Source of the DNA: Typhlomys cinereus
Lineage: Eukaryota; Chordata; Mammalia; Rodentia; Platacanthomyidae
Reading direction: 5' to 3'
Assembly: GCA_023101885.1 (NCBI GenBank)
Contig: JALPQD010000406.1
Coordinates: 1,426,001 to 1,490,000, forward strand
Length of the DNA: 64,000 nucleotides
Position 1 is the first letter of the stretch, and each line of letters starts with the position of its first letter. Below the pieces are notes generated by a model, which saw only the letters and a list, made by a program, of their open reading frames with translations, was not told the origin of the DNA and ran no database searches. Positions 11,851 through 22,854 of this stretch are shown in pieces. A program made the translations under genes and the position numbers.

Positions 11851-13824
11851 TGATTTATATAATTTATAATAGCAATATGAACCTACATACAGCCTACATA
11901 GTTAACTATCATATGAGTATACATACATACATGCCAATGCACAAAGAAAACACATATATGCAAGTATACACAGATACATATTAAGAACTCCAAAAGAAAA
12001 ATAAGAGTTTTTAGTTTGTTTGCAGTAGTTAAGAAGCTGAGCCACGAAAAAACATAATGCTTTATTTTATAGTTCTTGTTCTATCACTCTATGCACTATT
12101 ATGGAATGCACTGTGTATATAGATTAAACATTTGTTGTTTTGATTTTACACTTACTTAAATCATATCAAACCTATTTTGTTATTTGGATATAGTTTCACA
12201 TATAATATCAAACTCAGTGTAAAGCAAATCATAAACTCATTCCTCCAAAATAAAGTTCATTCCATCAAATAAGCAATTTTCTTATAAAAATTTAATAGTG
12301 AATACTGATTAGACTTTTATAAGTGGGTCTTTATTTCAATAATATCAAGTGACCTTTTGTTTGTATAATTTTACATGGACAGATAGAACAGCTGGATATT
12401 ATACATGATCAGAATACAATTATTAATTTCCTAGAACTTAAAGGAAATTCAGCAATGGTAATAGAATTTGGGCCACTATCCCTTTAACTTGCAGGGATCA
12501 TGAATGAAAATATGTGTCACATAATGAATTAGGTAATAAAAACATCAGAAATTATGCAATAAAATTTTGAAAACTCAAAAGTTTATTCGAAATCTCCAAG
12601 GAAATATATTTGCCCATATGTGATATCTGTTTCTGCTCTCTTTTTATCTTCTTATAAATTATCTACTTTTGAATGTGGGAAGAACCATCCCATACTGGGT
12701 GGGAACTTTCTACAGATATTTGGATAAGATTGAAAAACCTGGATCACCATTGTGGCATACATTGACATAGAGGTTTACAGACATGCTATCAAGCAAGAAA
12801 GCATATCACTCTCTCAGCAATGTATTTGACACCAGAGAAGTGAAGTCTTGTTGAAACTATGTAACTATTGTGTCTGTTGAACTGTCATGTTGGAAAAAGT
12901 GGAAATAACTGAGAATGTTAAAACTCTGTGCCAGAAAAACCATTGAGTACAGGCTGGTGGACAGTTTGAAGGATCATAATGTTGAGAGAAAAATCAAGTG
13001 TTGGACAAACTCATAATGTCTGGAAAAGGAGCAAGGACTTTTGTCAAATTGGATTTACAGATAACAAACTGGCTAATTTGGTAGAGAAAAACAGCATTAA
13101 ATTTTTATTTGAGGACAAACAGCAGCTTTGGCTATTGCAGAAATTAATGTTATTATGGCACAACCTGGCACTTTGCAGTGGAATATTGGGAGCAATAATA
13201 CTACCTTTAAGAAATCAAGACCACTTCAGCAGAACAAAGCATAACTATAAATAGTTTTTTTTTGTCCTTCAAAAATTTTGGCTGCCTAGAACAGGGCTTT
13301 TCCAGGATCAGCACACATAAGTTATTACAACTGTGCTTGGAGCTTACCAAACTATATCTCAACCTTATGGCAGACATTGGGAACATCATATATAGGTAAT
13401 GCTGTTTTTGCTGAGCCTAGTAACCTGTGTGCAAAGGAAAGTGAAATTGATAGTTTCAGTACAGAATCCAGGAGATAAGTAATAAAATTATTGGATGTGC
13501 ATAGAGTACTAAAGTAAGTGAAGATTAAAGTAGGCCCAGAAAAAATATGCATTGTGAGCTGGAATGATGAAACCAAACATTGTTTCTGATTCACCCTCAC
13601 TATCTAAAAGTAACAGAAGCTGAACATAGAGTCAAAATGTTTTCCTAACCAGATTTTGTTCTTAATTTTGACTTGTCTTTGCATTATTTAATCTCAATTT
13701 TGATTTGATATTTTCTTCCTGTGCCCTGATGGTTCACATTGTAAAATAAGAATTCTGTTCTGTACTCTTATTTATTAGAAGTACTGACCTTCTTTTAAAT
13801 CTTGAAGGAGATTACAGGTAAGAG
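11851..13824. other. Non-coding, nothing recognised
   Basis: AT-rich sequence without a recognisable gene or transposon. The open frames near 12979-13600 are shorter than 100 codons and have no motif I know. They overlap on opposite strands, as expected for chance frames. Confidence 0.45.
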
Positions 13825-14085
13825 GTTTTGTGTGTATGTGTGTGTGTATGTGTGTGCAAGAGTGTATTTGAGTGGATTGTATCTGTGGGGAGACATTGGT
13901 ATCATCCTGGATTGTATTATTACCTTATTGCTTTCTTCAGGGATATTCCAGGCTCTACGTTCTAGAGCTGGAATTATATGCCACTGCCATTTTTGCTTAC
14001 TTTCTTACATGTGATCTGGAGATCTGAAATCAGGCATTTTTGCTTGTGAAGAAAAGGTTTTAACCCCTGAGCTACTTTCTTAGAC
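13825..14085 (-). mobile_element. Old B2/B3/B4-type SINE (minus strand)
   Basis: Read on the minus strand it begins with the remains of an A-box region (the printed strand ends ttaacccctgagctacttt) and a weak B-box near 14025. It ends in a (CA)n tail, printed as the TG-rich run at 13830-13862. This is the general architecture of rodent tRNA-derived SINEs. The copy is too divergent to name the subfamily. Confidence 0.5.
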
Positions 14086-14334
14086 AAATTTAGGAATTTT
14101 AAAAAGAGCTTTAGAAATTTTAAAAAATTTGGAAATGAATAGTTATAGAGAAGAACATTTAAAACTGGATTATGAGAACATTTTAACATTGGTCTATGAC
14201 CACTTTTTAAAAAAGTGAATGTGTAACTAGTCAATAAATGTAATAAAATAAAATAAAAAAGTGAATGTATTTCAAATGGAAGGTGAATGGCTCAAGTGAG
14301 AAAAATAGTAGATTTATGTATCAAGGTGATTAGA

Positions 14335-14760
14335 TGTGAAGTATGCCAATTAGACAGAGGTGTCAACTTGGCATTAGGCACACCTAGAAGAATTTCTTAA
14401 GCAAACCCTGAGAAAACTTATGAGAGAATAAATAATTGATGCAGAAAGACACATCCTTAGTAATTGAGATCATCCCATAGCCAGGTGGATTATATTGGAG
14501 GAGCTGATTCAGTGTATGAGACATTTTTCATTGAGAAATACAGACATGTTAGAGAGCAAGAAAGTTTGTCCTTTGCGCAGCTTATTGTGGGGACATGATT
14601 TGACCATTTATCTTGATTCCTGATGTTGGGGTGAACTCTATTGTTAACCTGAGTAATGAACCGTAACCAGAATAGTAAGCAAGAATAAAACCATTTATTT
14701 CCCTAAATTGTTTGGTCGTTTATTTTCTCAGCAATGAGAATATTAAACTAACAGAAATTT
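14335..14760 (+). mobile_element. Second copy of the unnamed medium-length repeat
   Basis: It starts near gaggtgtcaacttggcatta, contains catagccaggtggattat, and ends aataaaaccatttatttccc followed by tttctcagcaatgag. The order of landmarks parallels the block at 11396-11788: a tgtcaactt-like start, a mid-element GTGG-rich part and a terminal AATAAA. No target duplication was found. Confidence 0.45.
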
Positions 14761-15254
14761 GTCCTCCAGTCTTCATCCTTTGGAAGCCAAATTTGAAAGA
14801 ATTGTGTATATTTAATTTTTTCTAAGTGTATGAGAGTTTCTTTGGTTGAAACTGTATCAAATAATCATTTTCTTAAATGTTTACCTCTGAATTTATGCAA
14901 AACATGAATAACACTTTTTTGGCATACATTAGTGGTCAATATTTATAAGAACACAAAATGATATAAATAAGGCCACAAATTGTAGAGAAGTATGAATTGT
15001 AACCAGTAGTTTTTATTTTATCAACTAAGAATATATGTAACACTTAAAATGGTATTCACATCTACTGCTATCAAGTGTATTAATATTATTTACAATTTTC
15101 CAGAGTTAAACAGTAATGAATGCATTTATTCAACCATAAAAAACCTTAGTGAAAGTTTGTCTGATCATTGTAATAATGCTTGTAGTCTATGTGTCATATT
15201 CCGATGTTATTGGAAAAGACCTAATGGAGTGTACATGAGTGCAACCAAAATATT
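14761..15254. other. Non-coding, nothing recognised
   Basis: AT-rich sequence with only short open frames and no recognised repeat or gene. Confidence 0.45.
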
Positions 15255-15352
15255 AGAAGGTAGTTGGGGACATAGTAGGTAAGATGTCTGCTCAAAAACT
15301 TGACCTGAGTTCAGTCCCTGGAAGATCACAGCTTAGAAGAGCTCTAACTTCT

Positions 15353-15404
15353 ATTTATTTTATTTTATTTTTCATATTATTTATTTACTTATTTACTTAT
15401 TTAC

Positions 15405-15445
<41 letters not shown>

Positions 15446-15659
15446 TTGTGTGTACCTGTAAAGACTCAAGGTTGCCATCATACTGGATTCCTTTTACTTC
15501 CTTTTTGCTTTACTCTGAGGTTTCCCTGGTTCTGTCTTCTAGAACCAGAAGTAAAGGGCTTCCATTTCTACCAAGTGTTTTTTAAGTGAGATCTGAGATC
15601 CAAACCCAGGTCCTTCTGCTTGCAGAGTTCTTAACTCTTCAGCCATCTTTCTAGCCCCA
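15353..15659 (-). mobile_element. tRNA-derived SINE nested in the preceding SINE
   Basis: Minus-strand element. The printed strand ends ttaactcttcagccatcttt and ctagcccc, the reverse complement of a B2/B3-type head (ggggctag... A-box), with the B-box complement near 15600. Its tail is the long (TG)n run printed at 15404-15440 plus TTTA repeats. Confidence 0.65.
15404..15441 (+). repeat. (TG)n microsatellite in SINE tail
   Basis: Seventeen or so consecutive TG dinucleotides, part of the tail of the minus-strand SINE. Confidence 0.95.
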
Positions 15660-15905
15660 CATCTAAATTTTTAATGTTGTCCTCTAACCTCCACTCAAGT
15701 CCTACAGCATGAAAATCTCCCTTCTCTCTCAGTCTCTCTAACATTCTGTCTCTGTCTCTGTCTGCCTCTCTCTCTCTCTCAAATGAAAAACTTAAAATTC
15801 AAACAAAAGAAATGCTTAGAAATTGCTACAGATTGCAGTGGATGCAAGGACTGGTTAAATGCTGAAGGGCAAATTAGACTGTGGAAATTACAAATCAAAA
15901 AGTTA

Positions 15906-16649
15906 TTTCAGGCTGATCCTGCCTGGACGGGACAGGACACCCGCTTGCAGTCCTTCCCAGGTAAGTTCCACCAGCCCTCAGGTCACCAGCTAGTCACAGC
16001 TTCTCCCACCAGCCTGCTTGAGCAACACCCAGGGTGCCTGAGCTTGGGTAGGCCATGCCCCAGGTCCCAGGTGAAGAGCTCTGCCATCACCATCAACCCC
16101 TCTGCCCCTCCGGCCAATCCGGGTTCTGGGTGCAGGGAGAACACACTGCTCCTAAGAACTCAACAGAGTCCAAAGGAAACTCAAGCTAAGCTCTAGGGGA
16201 CAAAGGCTATACATCTGAAGTCCTCTAAAATCATCCTGTTACATGGGAGAGATGCTTCACATCCAGCCCAAAGATAAGTAAACCACCTTTTTACTATTCT
16301 GTTCCTTTCAATTATTAATCACTGTAGATGAATTTTTACATACAGCCACCCCCAAAATATATACAACTTTAGTGATAATACCACTCACCCTTATATATCA
16401 CCAAGGTACTAAATCGTTAAAAGTGCACTACCACACTAATATTCACCTCCTGTCTACTAAACCTGACTTAATTGATGACTAACAGTCTAATAGCATCATC
16501 TAGGAAATAACAATAACAACAGACAACTTGCCTTGCCAACTCTAAGGCAAACACTAGTAAGAACTGCCTGAGGAATTAACTAGTAATATCAACTTAATCT
16601 GTTCAGTCAAAAACACACAGATCTGAAAAGTTTAAGAGACAAAACAACA
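15906..16649 (+). promoter_or_regulatory. L1 5' UTR (internal promoter region)
   Basis: Starts about gcctggacgggacaggacac and is visibly richer in G and C than its surroundings, as expected for an L1 5' UTR, which in the family carries the internal promoter. The end is set by the ORF1 ATG at 16650. The start is my estimate from the composition change. Promoter activity cannot be read from sequence. Confidence 0.6.
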
Positions 16650-17757
16650 ATGCCCAAGTCAAAGTGCAGATCCATGAGAAAGATAACCCAAGAAGACAAA
16701 TCTCCCACTGAAAGAATTCCCCACAGTGATAGATTCCAAAAAGAACAAATTCACAGAAAATAGCCAAGAAAGCCAGGCTCAAGATAACGACTTTCAAAGC
16801 ATGATCACTACCATGATCAATACTATGAAAGAGGAAATCTGGGAGGAGTTAAACAACCACTTTGGACAGGAACACAACAGACACTTGGAGGAGTTGAGAA
16901 AAACAGTTCAAGAAACAAAAATATACATACAGCAGTCAAAACAGTTTCAGGCAGAGTTTAAAATCCAACTAAAAGACAAGTTATCTTCTACCCAAAACTA
17001 AACAGATAGGCTTATCAGCAGAACTAAGGAGGCAGAAAATAGAATTTCAGATCTTGAAGACAAAGTAGAAGTATTAACCAGCTCAATAGAAGAGGTTGTT
17101 AAAGCCAAAAGATACTTGAGAGGAATATTCAAGAGATATGGGACACCTTGAAGAAGCTTAACATGTGCTTTCATGGAATACCAGAACAAGAATCCCAAAA
17201 TACCATGCCTGAGGAAATTTTTCAAATTATCATAAATGAAAACTTCCCTCATCTAAAGAATAAGAGGCCCATCCAAATACAAAAGGGATTCTGCACCCCA
17301 AACAGATGACCAAAATAGAAACTCGCCACAGCAAAAATAGTCAAAACACTCCACATTCAAGACAAAGAAAAGGTGCTGAGAGCTTCAAGGGAAAAAAAAT
17401 AAGTCACTTTTTAAGGTAAACCTATTAAAATAACAAATGACTTCTCAATGGAAACAGTAAAAGCAAAAAGAGCTTGGAGAGCTCTTTTTAATACTTCAAG
17501 TATTAAATGAGCAAAACTGTCAACCCAGGCTGATATACCTGGCAAAACTATCTGTCATGATCGAGGGAGAAAAAAAAGTTTTCCATCACAAAGACAACTT
17601 GAAAGGTTACATGTCTACCAAACCAGGCCTTCAAAAAATGGTAGAAATGATACTCAAATTTGAAGGAAAAAAAAAGCATATCCAGGAGGACAGAGGGAAG
17701 TATAATACCACCAAAACCTAAAAGCCAAATATTACACTTACAAAAGCCACTAAACAT
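16650..17757 (+). pseudogene. L1 ORF1 (RNA-binding protein), disrupted
   Basis: ORF1p is the L1 RNA-binding trimeric protein: coiled coil, RRM, then C-terminal domain. The start ATG at 16650 gives MPKSKCRSMRKI, the usual basic N-terminus. After about 40 codons a stop intervenes and the protein continues in another frame with a charged helical region at 16726-17001 (KEEIWEELNNHF, HLEELRKTVQETK), consistent with the coiled coil. Further on, in shifting frames, are NRISDLEDKVEVL, FHGIPEQESQN and EEIFQIIINENFPHLK of the RRM region. Then come VLRASREKK, KPIKITNDFS, AKRAWRALF and GLQKMVEMILKFEGK of the C-terminal domain. Several stops and frameshifts make it non-functional. Confidence 0.88.
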
Positions 17758-17763
17758 AAAAAA

Positions 17764-19652
17764 TGTCCAGAATTAAAAATAATTTCTCCATTATAACACT
17801 AAATGTCAATGGAATTAATTCACTGATCAAGAGATACAGATTACAAACTTGGATTAAAAACCACAACCCATCAATCTGCTGCCATCAGGAAACTCATCTC
17901 ACCACAAAAGATAGGGACATCCTAAAGATAAAAGGCAGGTCCAAAATTCTGTAAGCTAATGGAACCAGGAAACAGGCAGGGGTAGCCATTGTGCTATTGG
18001 ACAACATGGACTTCAAATAAAAAAAAATCATGAGATACAGATGATACTACATTTAAGTCAAAGGTACAATGCACCAGGAAGAATTCACAATATTGAACAT
18101 ATATGTACCTAACACGGGCCCCTCCACATTCATTAAGCAAACCCTACAGCATTGTCTAAAGAGAGAAATCAATGCCCAAACAATAATTCTTGGGAATTTC
18201 AACACTCCCCTCTCAACATAGGATAGATCAACAGGTCAAAAACTTAACAGAGACACTTTGGAACTTAATCAAACCCTTACTGAAATGTACCTTACAGATC
18301 TCTATAGAACTTTGAATTCATGCACCAAAAAATACACATTTTTCTCAGCAGCACATGGAACTTTCTCCAAAATAGATCACATGTTGGGCCACAAAACAAA
18401 TCTCCACATATATAGGAAAACTGAAATTCTAGCCTGACCCTATCAGACCACCATGGCCTAAAACTGGACATCCACAACACAGCAAACAACAGAAAATTCA
18501 CTAATTCCTGGAAACTAAACACTATGATGCTGAATGAGAATTGGATTCAGGAAGAAATTATAAAGGAAATTCAAGATTTCCTGGAAGGGAACGATAATGA
18601 AAATACAACTTATCAAAATCTTTGGGACACGATGAAAGCTGTCCTAAGAGGTAAGTTCATAGCTCTTAATACCTACATAGAAAAAATGGAAACATTACAA
18701 ATAAAAACTTAACAATGCAGCTTAAAGCTTTAGAGACATTAGAGCAATCAGATCCCAGAAGAAGTAGAAGAGAGGAGATTAGCAAAATAAGGGGAGAAAT
18801 ATCTGAAATTGAGATTAGGAAAATGATAAAGAGAATCAACCAGTCAAAAAGCAGGTTCTTTGAAAAAATTAATAAGATTGATAGACCCCTAGCTAAATAA
18901 TTAACCAAAAGCAAGAGAGAGAAAACATAAATTAACAAAACTGGAAATGAAAATGAAGTTATCACTACAGATACCCAAGAAATCCAGAGTATTATAACAT
19001 CATATTTCAAAAATTATACTCTGAAGTTTGACAACACAAAAGAAATGGATGAATTACTAAGTAAACACAACTTAAGTAAATTGAATCAGCAAGTTGTGAA
19101 TTATTTGAATAGTCCTATAACATAAGAGGAAATAGATGAGGTAATCTTGAATATTCCCACCCAAAAATGTCCTGGACCAGATGGATTCAGCACAAAGTTC
19201 TACCAGACATTTAAGGAACATAATCCCCCATATAGCAAAAATTCACCTCTGTAGCAGAAGCATGACCATGTTCATAGCATCACTATTTACAATAGCAAAG
19301 TCATGGAATCAACCCAAATGTCCAACAGTTGATGAGTGGATAAGGAAAGTGGTACATCTATACAATGGAGTACTACTCAGCCATCAAAAATGATGAATTA
19401 ATGAAATTTGCCAGGAAATGGATGGAATTAGAAAAAACTATATTGAGTGAAGTATCCCAGACACAGAAAATTAAGCACTGTATGTACTCCCTGATGTGTG
19501 GATCCTTGTACCAAACCCACTTAGAGACACACTCAAAGATAAAACTCTGTAATACCTACAGTAATTGCAAAGATTATAAACAGAAGGGAAGGGGAAGGAG
19601 GGCCATGCCAGCAACAAGGAGAAAGGGGATCATGCTACAGCAGAGAAAATAG
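17764..19652 (+). pseudogene. L1 ORF2 with endonuclease part and C-terminus, RT core deleted
   Basis: ORF2 encodes the L1 endonuclease/reverse transcriptase. The start ATG at 17764 gives MSRIKNNFSIITLNVNGINS, with the NVNG and QETHL signatures of the APE-like endonuclease. Later endonuclease pieces follow in shifted frames (EFTILNIYVPNTG, TDLYRTLNSCTKKYTFFSAAHGTFSKIDHMLGHK). The linker region follows ([35 protein letters not shown]), then the entry to the RT domain, [17 protein letters not shown] (PGPDGF at 19171-19188). Directly after this the sequence jumps to the C-terminal tail: [36 protein letters not shown], then in another frame EYYSAIKNDELMKF. The RT catalytic core with FADD and the Cys/His motif are both gone. 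By family knowledge roughly 2 kb is missing. Confidence 0.9.
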
Positions 19653-20490
19653 GCCACCATCAAGTACTGCAAGTAAGTAATGAGACATCTGGTTAGGCTC
19701 ACAGACTTTCTTTCCTGCTCACTTGCAAATGATAGGTATATTCTCACCAGAAAAGGAGGATATACAGTCTGGAGACTGACACCCCCTCACTGCAGTCTCG
19801 TTCTCTTGTTCCATCTACCTTTGAATATACTCTTTTAATAAGACTCTATTTTAACAGCCTTTTATCTCTGGCCAGGTGGTGACATCCAATACCCATCAAG
19901 ATAGAGCTAAAGGCAGTGCAGAAGCAGCAAAACTGAAAAAAAAAATCACAAACCATAATTCAGAACATCAGAGACTCTATAAAAAACCACCTGGAACCAG
20001 GCCAGCCTAATCTCTCCCCATCCTAAAACTCAGGGAAATTTCTGGAAGAGGGGGCAGTAAGATTTTAAGAGCCTAAAAATGGGGAGGAGCAACGATATGC
20101 AAGATACTCCACACAAGTTAGGGCCGAACTAATTATAATAGGACTTTGCATGATCTGAGCAATGGCCAACATATCATTGACCCCTCAAAGTCTAGCATAG
20201 ATCACAGGCACTAGGATCCTTAGAGGCAAAGGATTAACAGCCACAATAGTGTTCCTATACTAAAGGGTAACACATAAAAAGAGGTCTAGGCAATGCTACT
20301 GAGTCCTTATATCTCATCAGACAGGAGGACGCAGAAGGAAGTTTGACATGCACACTAAAGGAAGCTCCAGGAATGGGGGAGGGCACACTGGAGAAAGGGA
20401 GAGAGGGGGGAAAGGAAGGGATATGGAGGGGAAGGAGCAAGGAGATCCAGGTAGGGGTGAAGGGAGGGAGAGGAGTGAGAGTGAACATGG
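19653..20490 (+). other. L1 3' UTR
   Basis: Matches, in opposite orientation, the 3' UTR of the minus-strand L1s at 2857-3718 and 58672-59297. Shared landmarks are catctggttaggctcacag, ccataattcagaacatcaga and gatactccacacaagttagg. A purine-rich tract lies at about 20365-20480. The terminal segment and poly(A) are missing. Confidence 0.85.
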
Positions 20491-20510
20491 TGAAATACTT
20501 TACCATTTAA

Positions 20511-22112
20511 AACTGAGGGATTATCTGAGAGTATAAGTTTTTAGACTTTGTATCCATATTTGGTCCCTTTCTGTTAGAAATTCATTGTGAAAAAATTGAA
20601 ATTGGAAGTATGACTTGTCCAATGGATATTCATTGTAATACTATTTTATCTATGCCACATAGATCAGTTATTAAATGCAAACTGCTAGAGTTTTATCAAA
20701 GCGAGTAATTTGGTATTAAAGTCTTATCATAACATTTTCATTGATAGCATACTAATTGGCTTCTTATCACATGTACCAATTGGTATATGGAAGTGGCCAA
20801 TATGTTAGTGCAATGATAGTCTTTAAGGAGTATTAATAACTCACATAAGATTACTTTATCTCATGTTCTGGCACATGCTCACTTTAATATTGTATAAAGC
20901 AAAGTAATTTTCACATATTTATTAATTCAATGCTTAAAGAAAAAGGGAAACTAAAGCTAATACATATTGCCTGAGAATGATGAAATGTAGGATTTAATGC
21001 TAAGCATCAATGTGTCCCATTGTAATTATGCAAAAATATTCACAAATAGCCAAAGAGACAAAAAATGACTGTTTCATCAGGATCTCAGAGAAACAGATAC
21101 ATTGGTCCTGAAAGAGGATAAGGGCAAGCAGTTCTTAGGGTGGAAAGGGCTTTCTCCAGACTGATAATAACCTCTGATACCAGGAATGTTATGTCCCCCT
21201 TCATTTGGATTTTCGTAGATTTTATAGATTTATTATTAATAGTAGCCTAATAGTTATAAAACATAATTTGATGTATTGGTTATTTGAAGGTATATGATAT
21301 ACTCTAACTAAGGATATCAAGAGACACCATTTTCTGGACTTTCTTCCATTTGCTCTATGGTTTCATTGTGACTGAAACTTGAAGGAAGGAAACACAGAAA
21401 AGTCATTAGTTTGCTCTGAATATCTTCTGATGCATGTTTGCTGATATTTCAATGTCTTCACAGCCTCAGGCAATAAAAAAGAACACATCCCAATCTTTTC
21501 CTTTTTATCTCTTTACCTTCCATCTTTATTCATTAGATGATACTGTGGGAAGGTTCCTCTCTGATTCCAGGGCTTTGATTCTGGATTCTCAATCTGACAA
21601 CTTTTGGAGAAATCTATTCCTGATAATTATATAAATTTCCTAACCACAGGTATTCTGACATAGCAGCTCTAATCAAAGTGAGTCATGTTTAACTTTTTCT
21701 GGAGAAGTTACCAAAAAGGTTTTAGCTATCTTCAGGTATTAAATTATTCCATTTTCTCTTCCTTTTTGGTATATTAAACTCTAAGTTTCCCATGCACTTA
21801 TCTCTTTGTGTGGCTGCAGTTAATTATACCAATTCTACTTCTGATTTTTTTTTTTACTCATTGGGCTTATTTGGAAACCCATAATATGAATTCATTTCTT
21901 TTAGTTATCAGCACAAAAATGATAGATGTCTAATTTTTGTATCTATAAGCTTGAAGTTAATATACCACAATTTTAATTTATTTAAGTAAAAATATATTAG
22001 AGAGAAGGCCACAAGAGCAAGTTTCACCCAATCATTTGACAAGATATTCCTGGTGATTTCATCATAAGGATAATAAGAAACTTCAAATATTGTAAGTAGA
22101 AAAAGTTTTTAA
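20511..22112. other. Non-coding, nothing recognised
   Basis: AT-rich, apparently unique sequence. The longest open frame is 66 codons and resembles nothing I know. Confidence 0.45.
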
Positions 22113-22440
22113 TTAAAATATTATCGGGGCTGGGGAGGTGGCTCAGGGGTTAAGCCTCCGCCTTGCAGGCAGAAGGTCCTGAGTTCGGATCCCAAATCCC
22201 ACGTATAGACGCCAGGCGGAAGCGGGGGCGGCCTGCGGTTCCGGCCCTGGTAGGGCGGAGCCTGTGAATCCCTGGGCAGAAGGAGGTGGAGGCGTCCATG
22301 GTGGTTCGCGAATTCGTCCGTGGTTCTACACATACACAGACACACACACACACAGACACACACACGCGCACGCGCGCATACACACGCACATGCGCACAGT
22401 TGAATAAATAAAAAAATTAAAAAAACATTTAAAATATTAT
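22113..22440 (+). mobile_element. B2-like SINE copy 1 (short subfamily) with 12-bp TSD
   Basis: Body 22125-22428, flanked by ttaaaatattat at 22113-22124 and 22429-22440. The head ggggctggggaggtggctca carries a tRNA A-box (tggctcaggggttaag), and gagttcggatccc is the B-box, so it should be a pol III-type SINE derived from a tRNA. A family-specific GC-rich middle follows, then a (CA)n/(CG)n stretch and a tail with gaataaataaaaaaa. Compared with copies 4-7 it lacks the segment containing gtaaacaagga. Open frames antisense to it, rich in C/V and then PRTNSRTTMDAST, are spurious. Confidence 0.93.
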
Positions 22441-22744
22441 GATAGGTAAATATGATTACTGCTGTACACTGGTCCAACATACTTGGACAAAAGTCCTTAA
22501 TGTCTATATTTTTACATAAAATAGTATCATATTTACATAAAATTTAAGAACATGTTTCCACATACTTCATGTTTGTACTAATTACTTAATTTTTTTCGTT
22601 TTTCATGTATATGACTCTAAGGGAGAATATGAATATTTCATGTGCAAGCATGCATGATCTTGTGTGCAACATGTATGGGAAGACCCAATGTTGATACTGG
22701 GAAATATCTTGAATCTTTTTTCCAGCCTATTCTTTTGATGCAAG

Positions 22745-22850
22745 GTCTTTAATGAAATCTAGAACTTACAGATAGGGCTATTCTAACTATCCGGTCTGCT
22801 GTGGGGATTCCCAGTCTCCATCTTCCAAGCCTGAAATTACAGGAGTGAGG
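22745..22850 (-). mobile_element. Possible B1 remnant
   Basis: The printed strand contains cagtctccatcttccaagcc and tgaaattacaggagtgagg, which resemble the reverse complement of a B1/Alu-type monomer. It is divergent and short. It could be chance. Confidence 0.3.
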
Positions 22851-22854
22851 CGGT

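Larger units (their letters stand above)
15255..15782 (+). mobile_element. B3/B4-like SINE split by another SINE
   Basis: Sense SINE head at 15255-15345: an A-box-like gacatagtaggtaagatg, then acctgagttcagtccctgg as B-box. The matching 3' part appears at about 15665-15782: gttgtcctctaacctccact, then a CT-rich simple tail ending in ctctctctctc and aaatgaaaaac. The minus-strand SINE at 15353-15659 lies between the halves, so it inserted later. Confidence 0.55.
15906..20490 (+). mobile_element. L1 element with 5' UTR, broken ORF1, internally deleted ORF2 and 3' UTR
   Basis: The longest transposon in the window. In order it has a GC-richer 5' UTR (15906-16649), ORF1 (about 16650-17757), ORF2 (17764-19652) and a 3' UTR with a purine-rich tract (19653-20490). 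ORF1 and ORF2 are separated by only a few bases. Both frames carry stops and shifts. About half of ORF2, including the reverse-transcriptase core, is missing at a junction near 19217-19224. The usual 3' terminal sequence and poly(A) seen in sister copies (gtttgtatgagc then A-run) are absent, so the 3' end is truncated or replaced. I found no flanking target duplication. Confidence 0.9.

Noticed and set aside
19217..19224. L1 ORF2 junction as a splicing product
   Set aside because: No convincing GT donor or AG acceptor remnant is visible at the join, so I call it only a deletion.
20255..20536. Pro/Ser-rich minus frame and Gly/Arg-rich plus frame
   Set aside because: Both are translations of the L1 3' UTR purine-rich tract.
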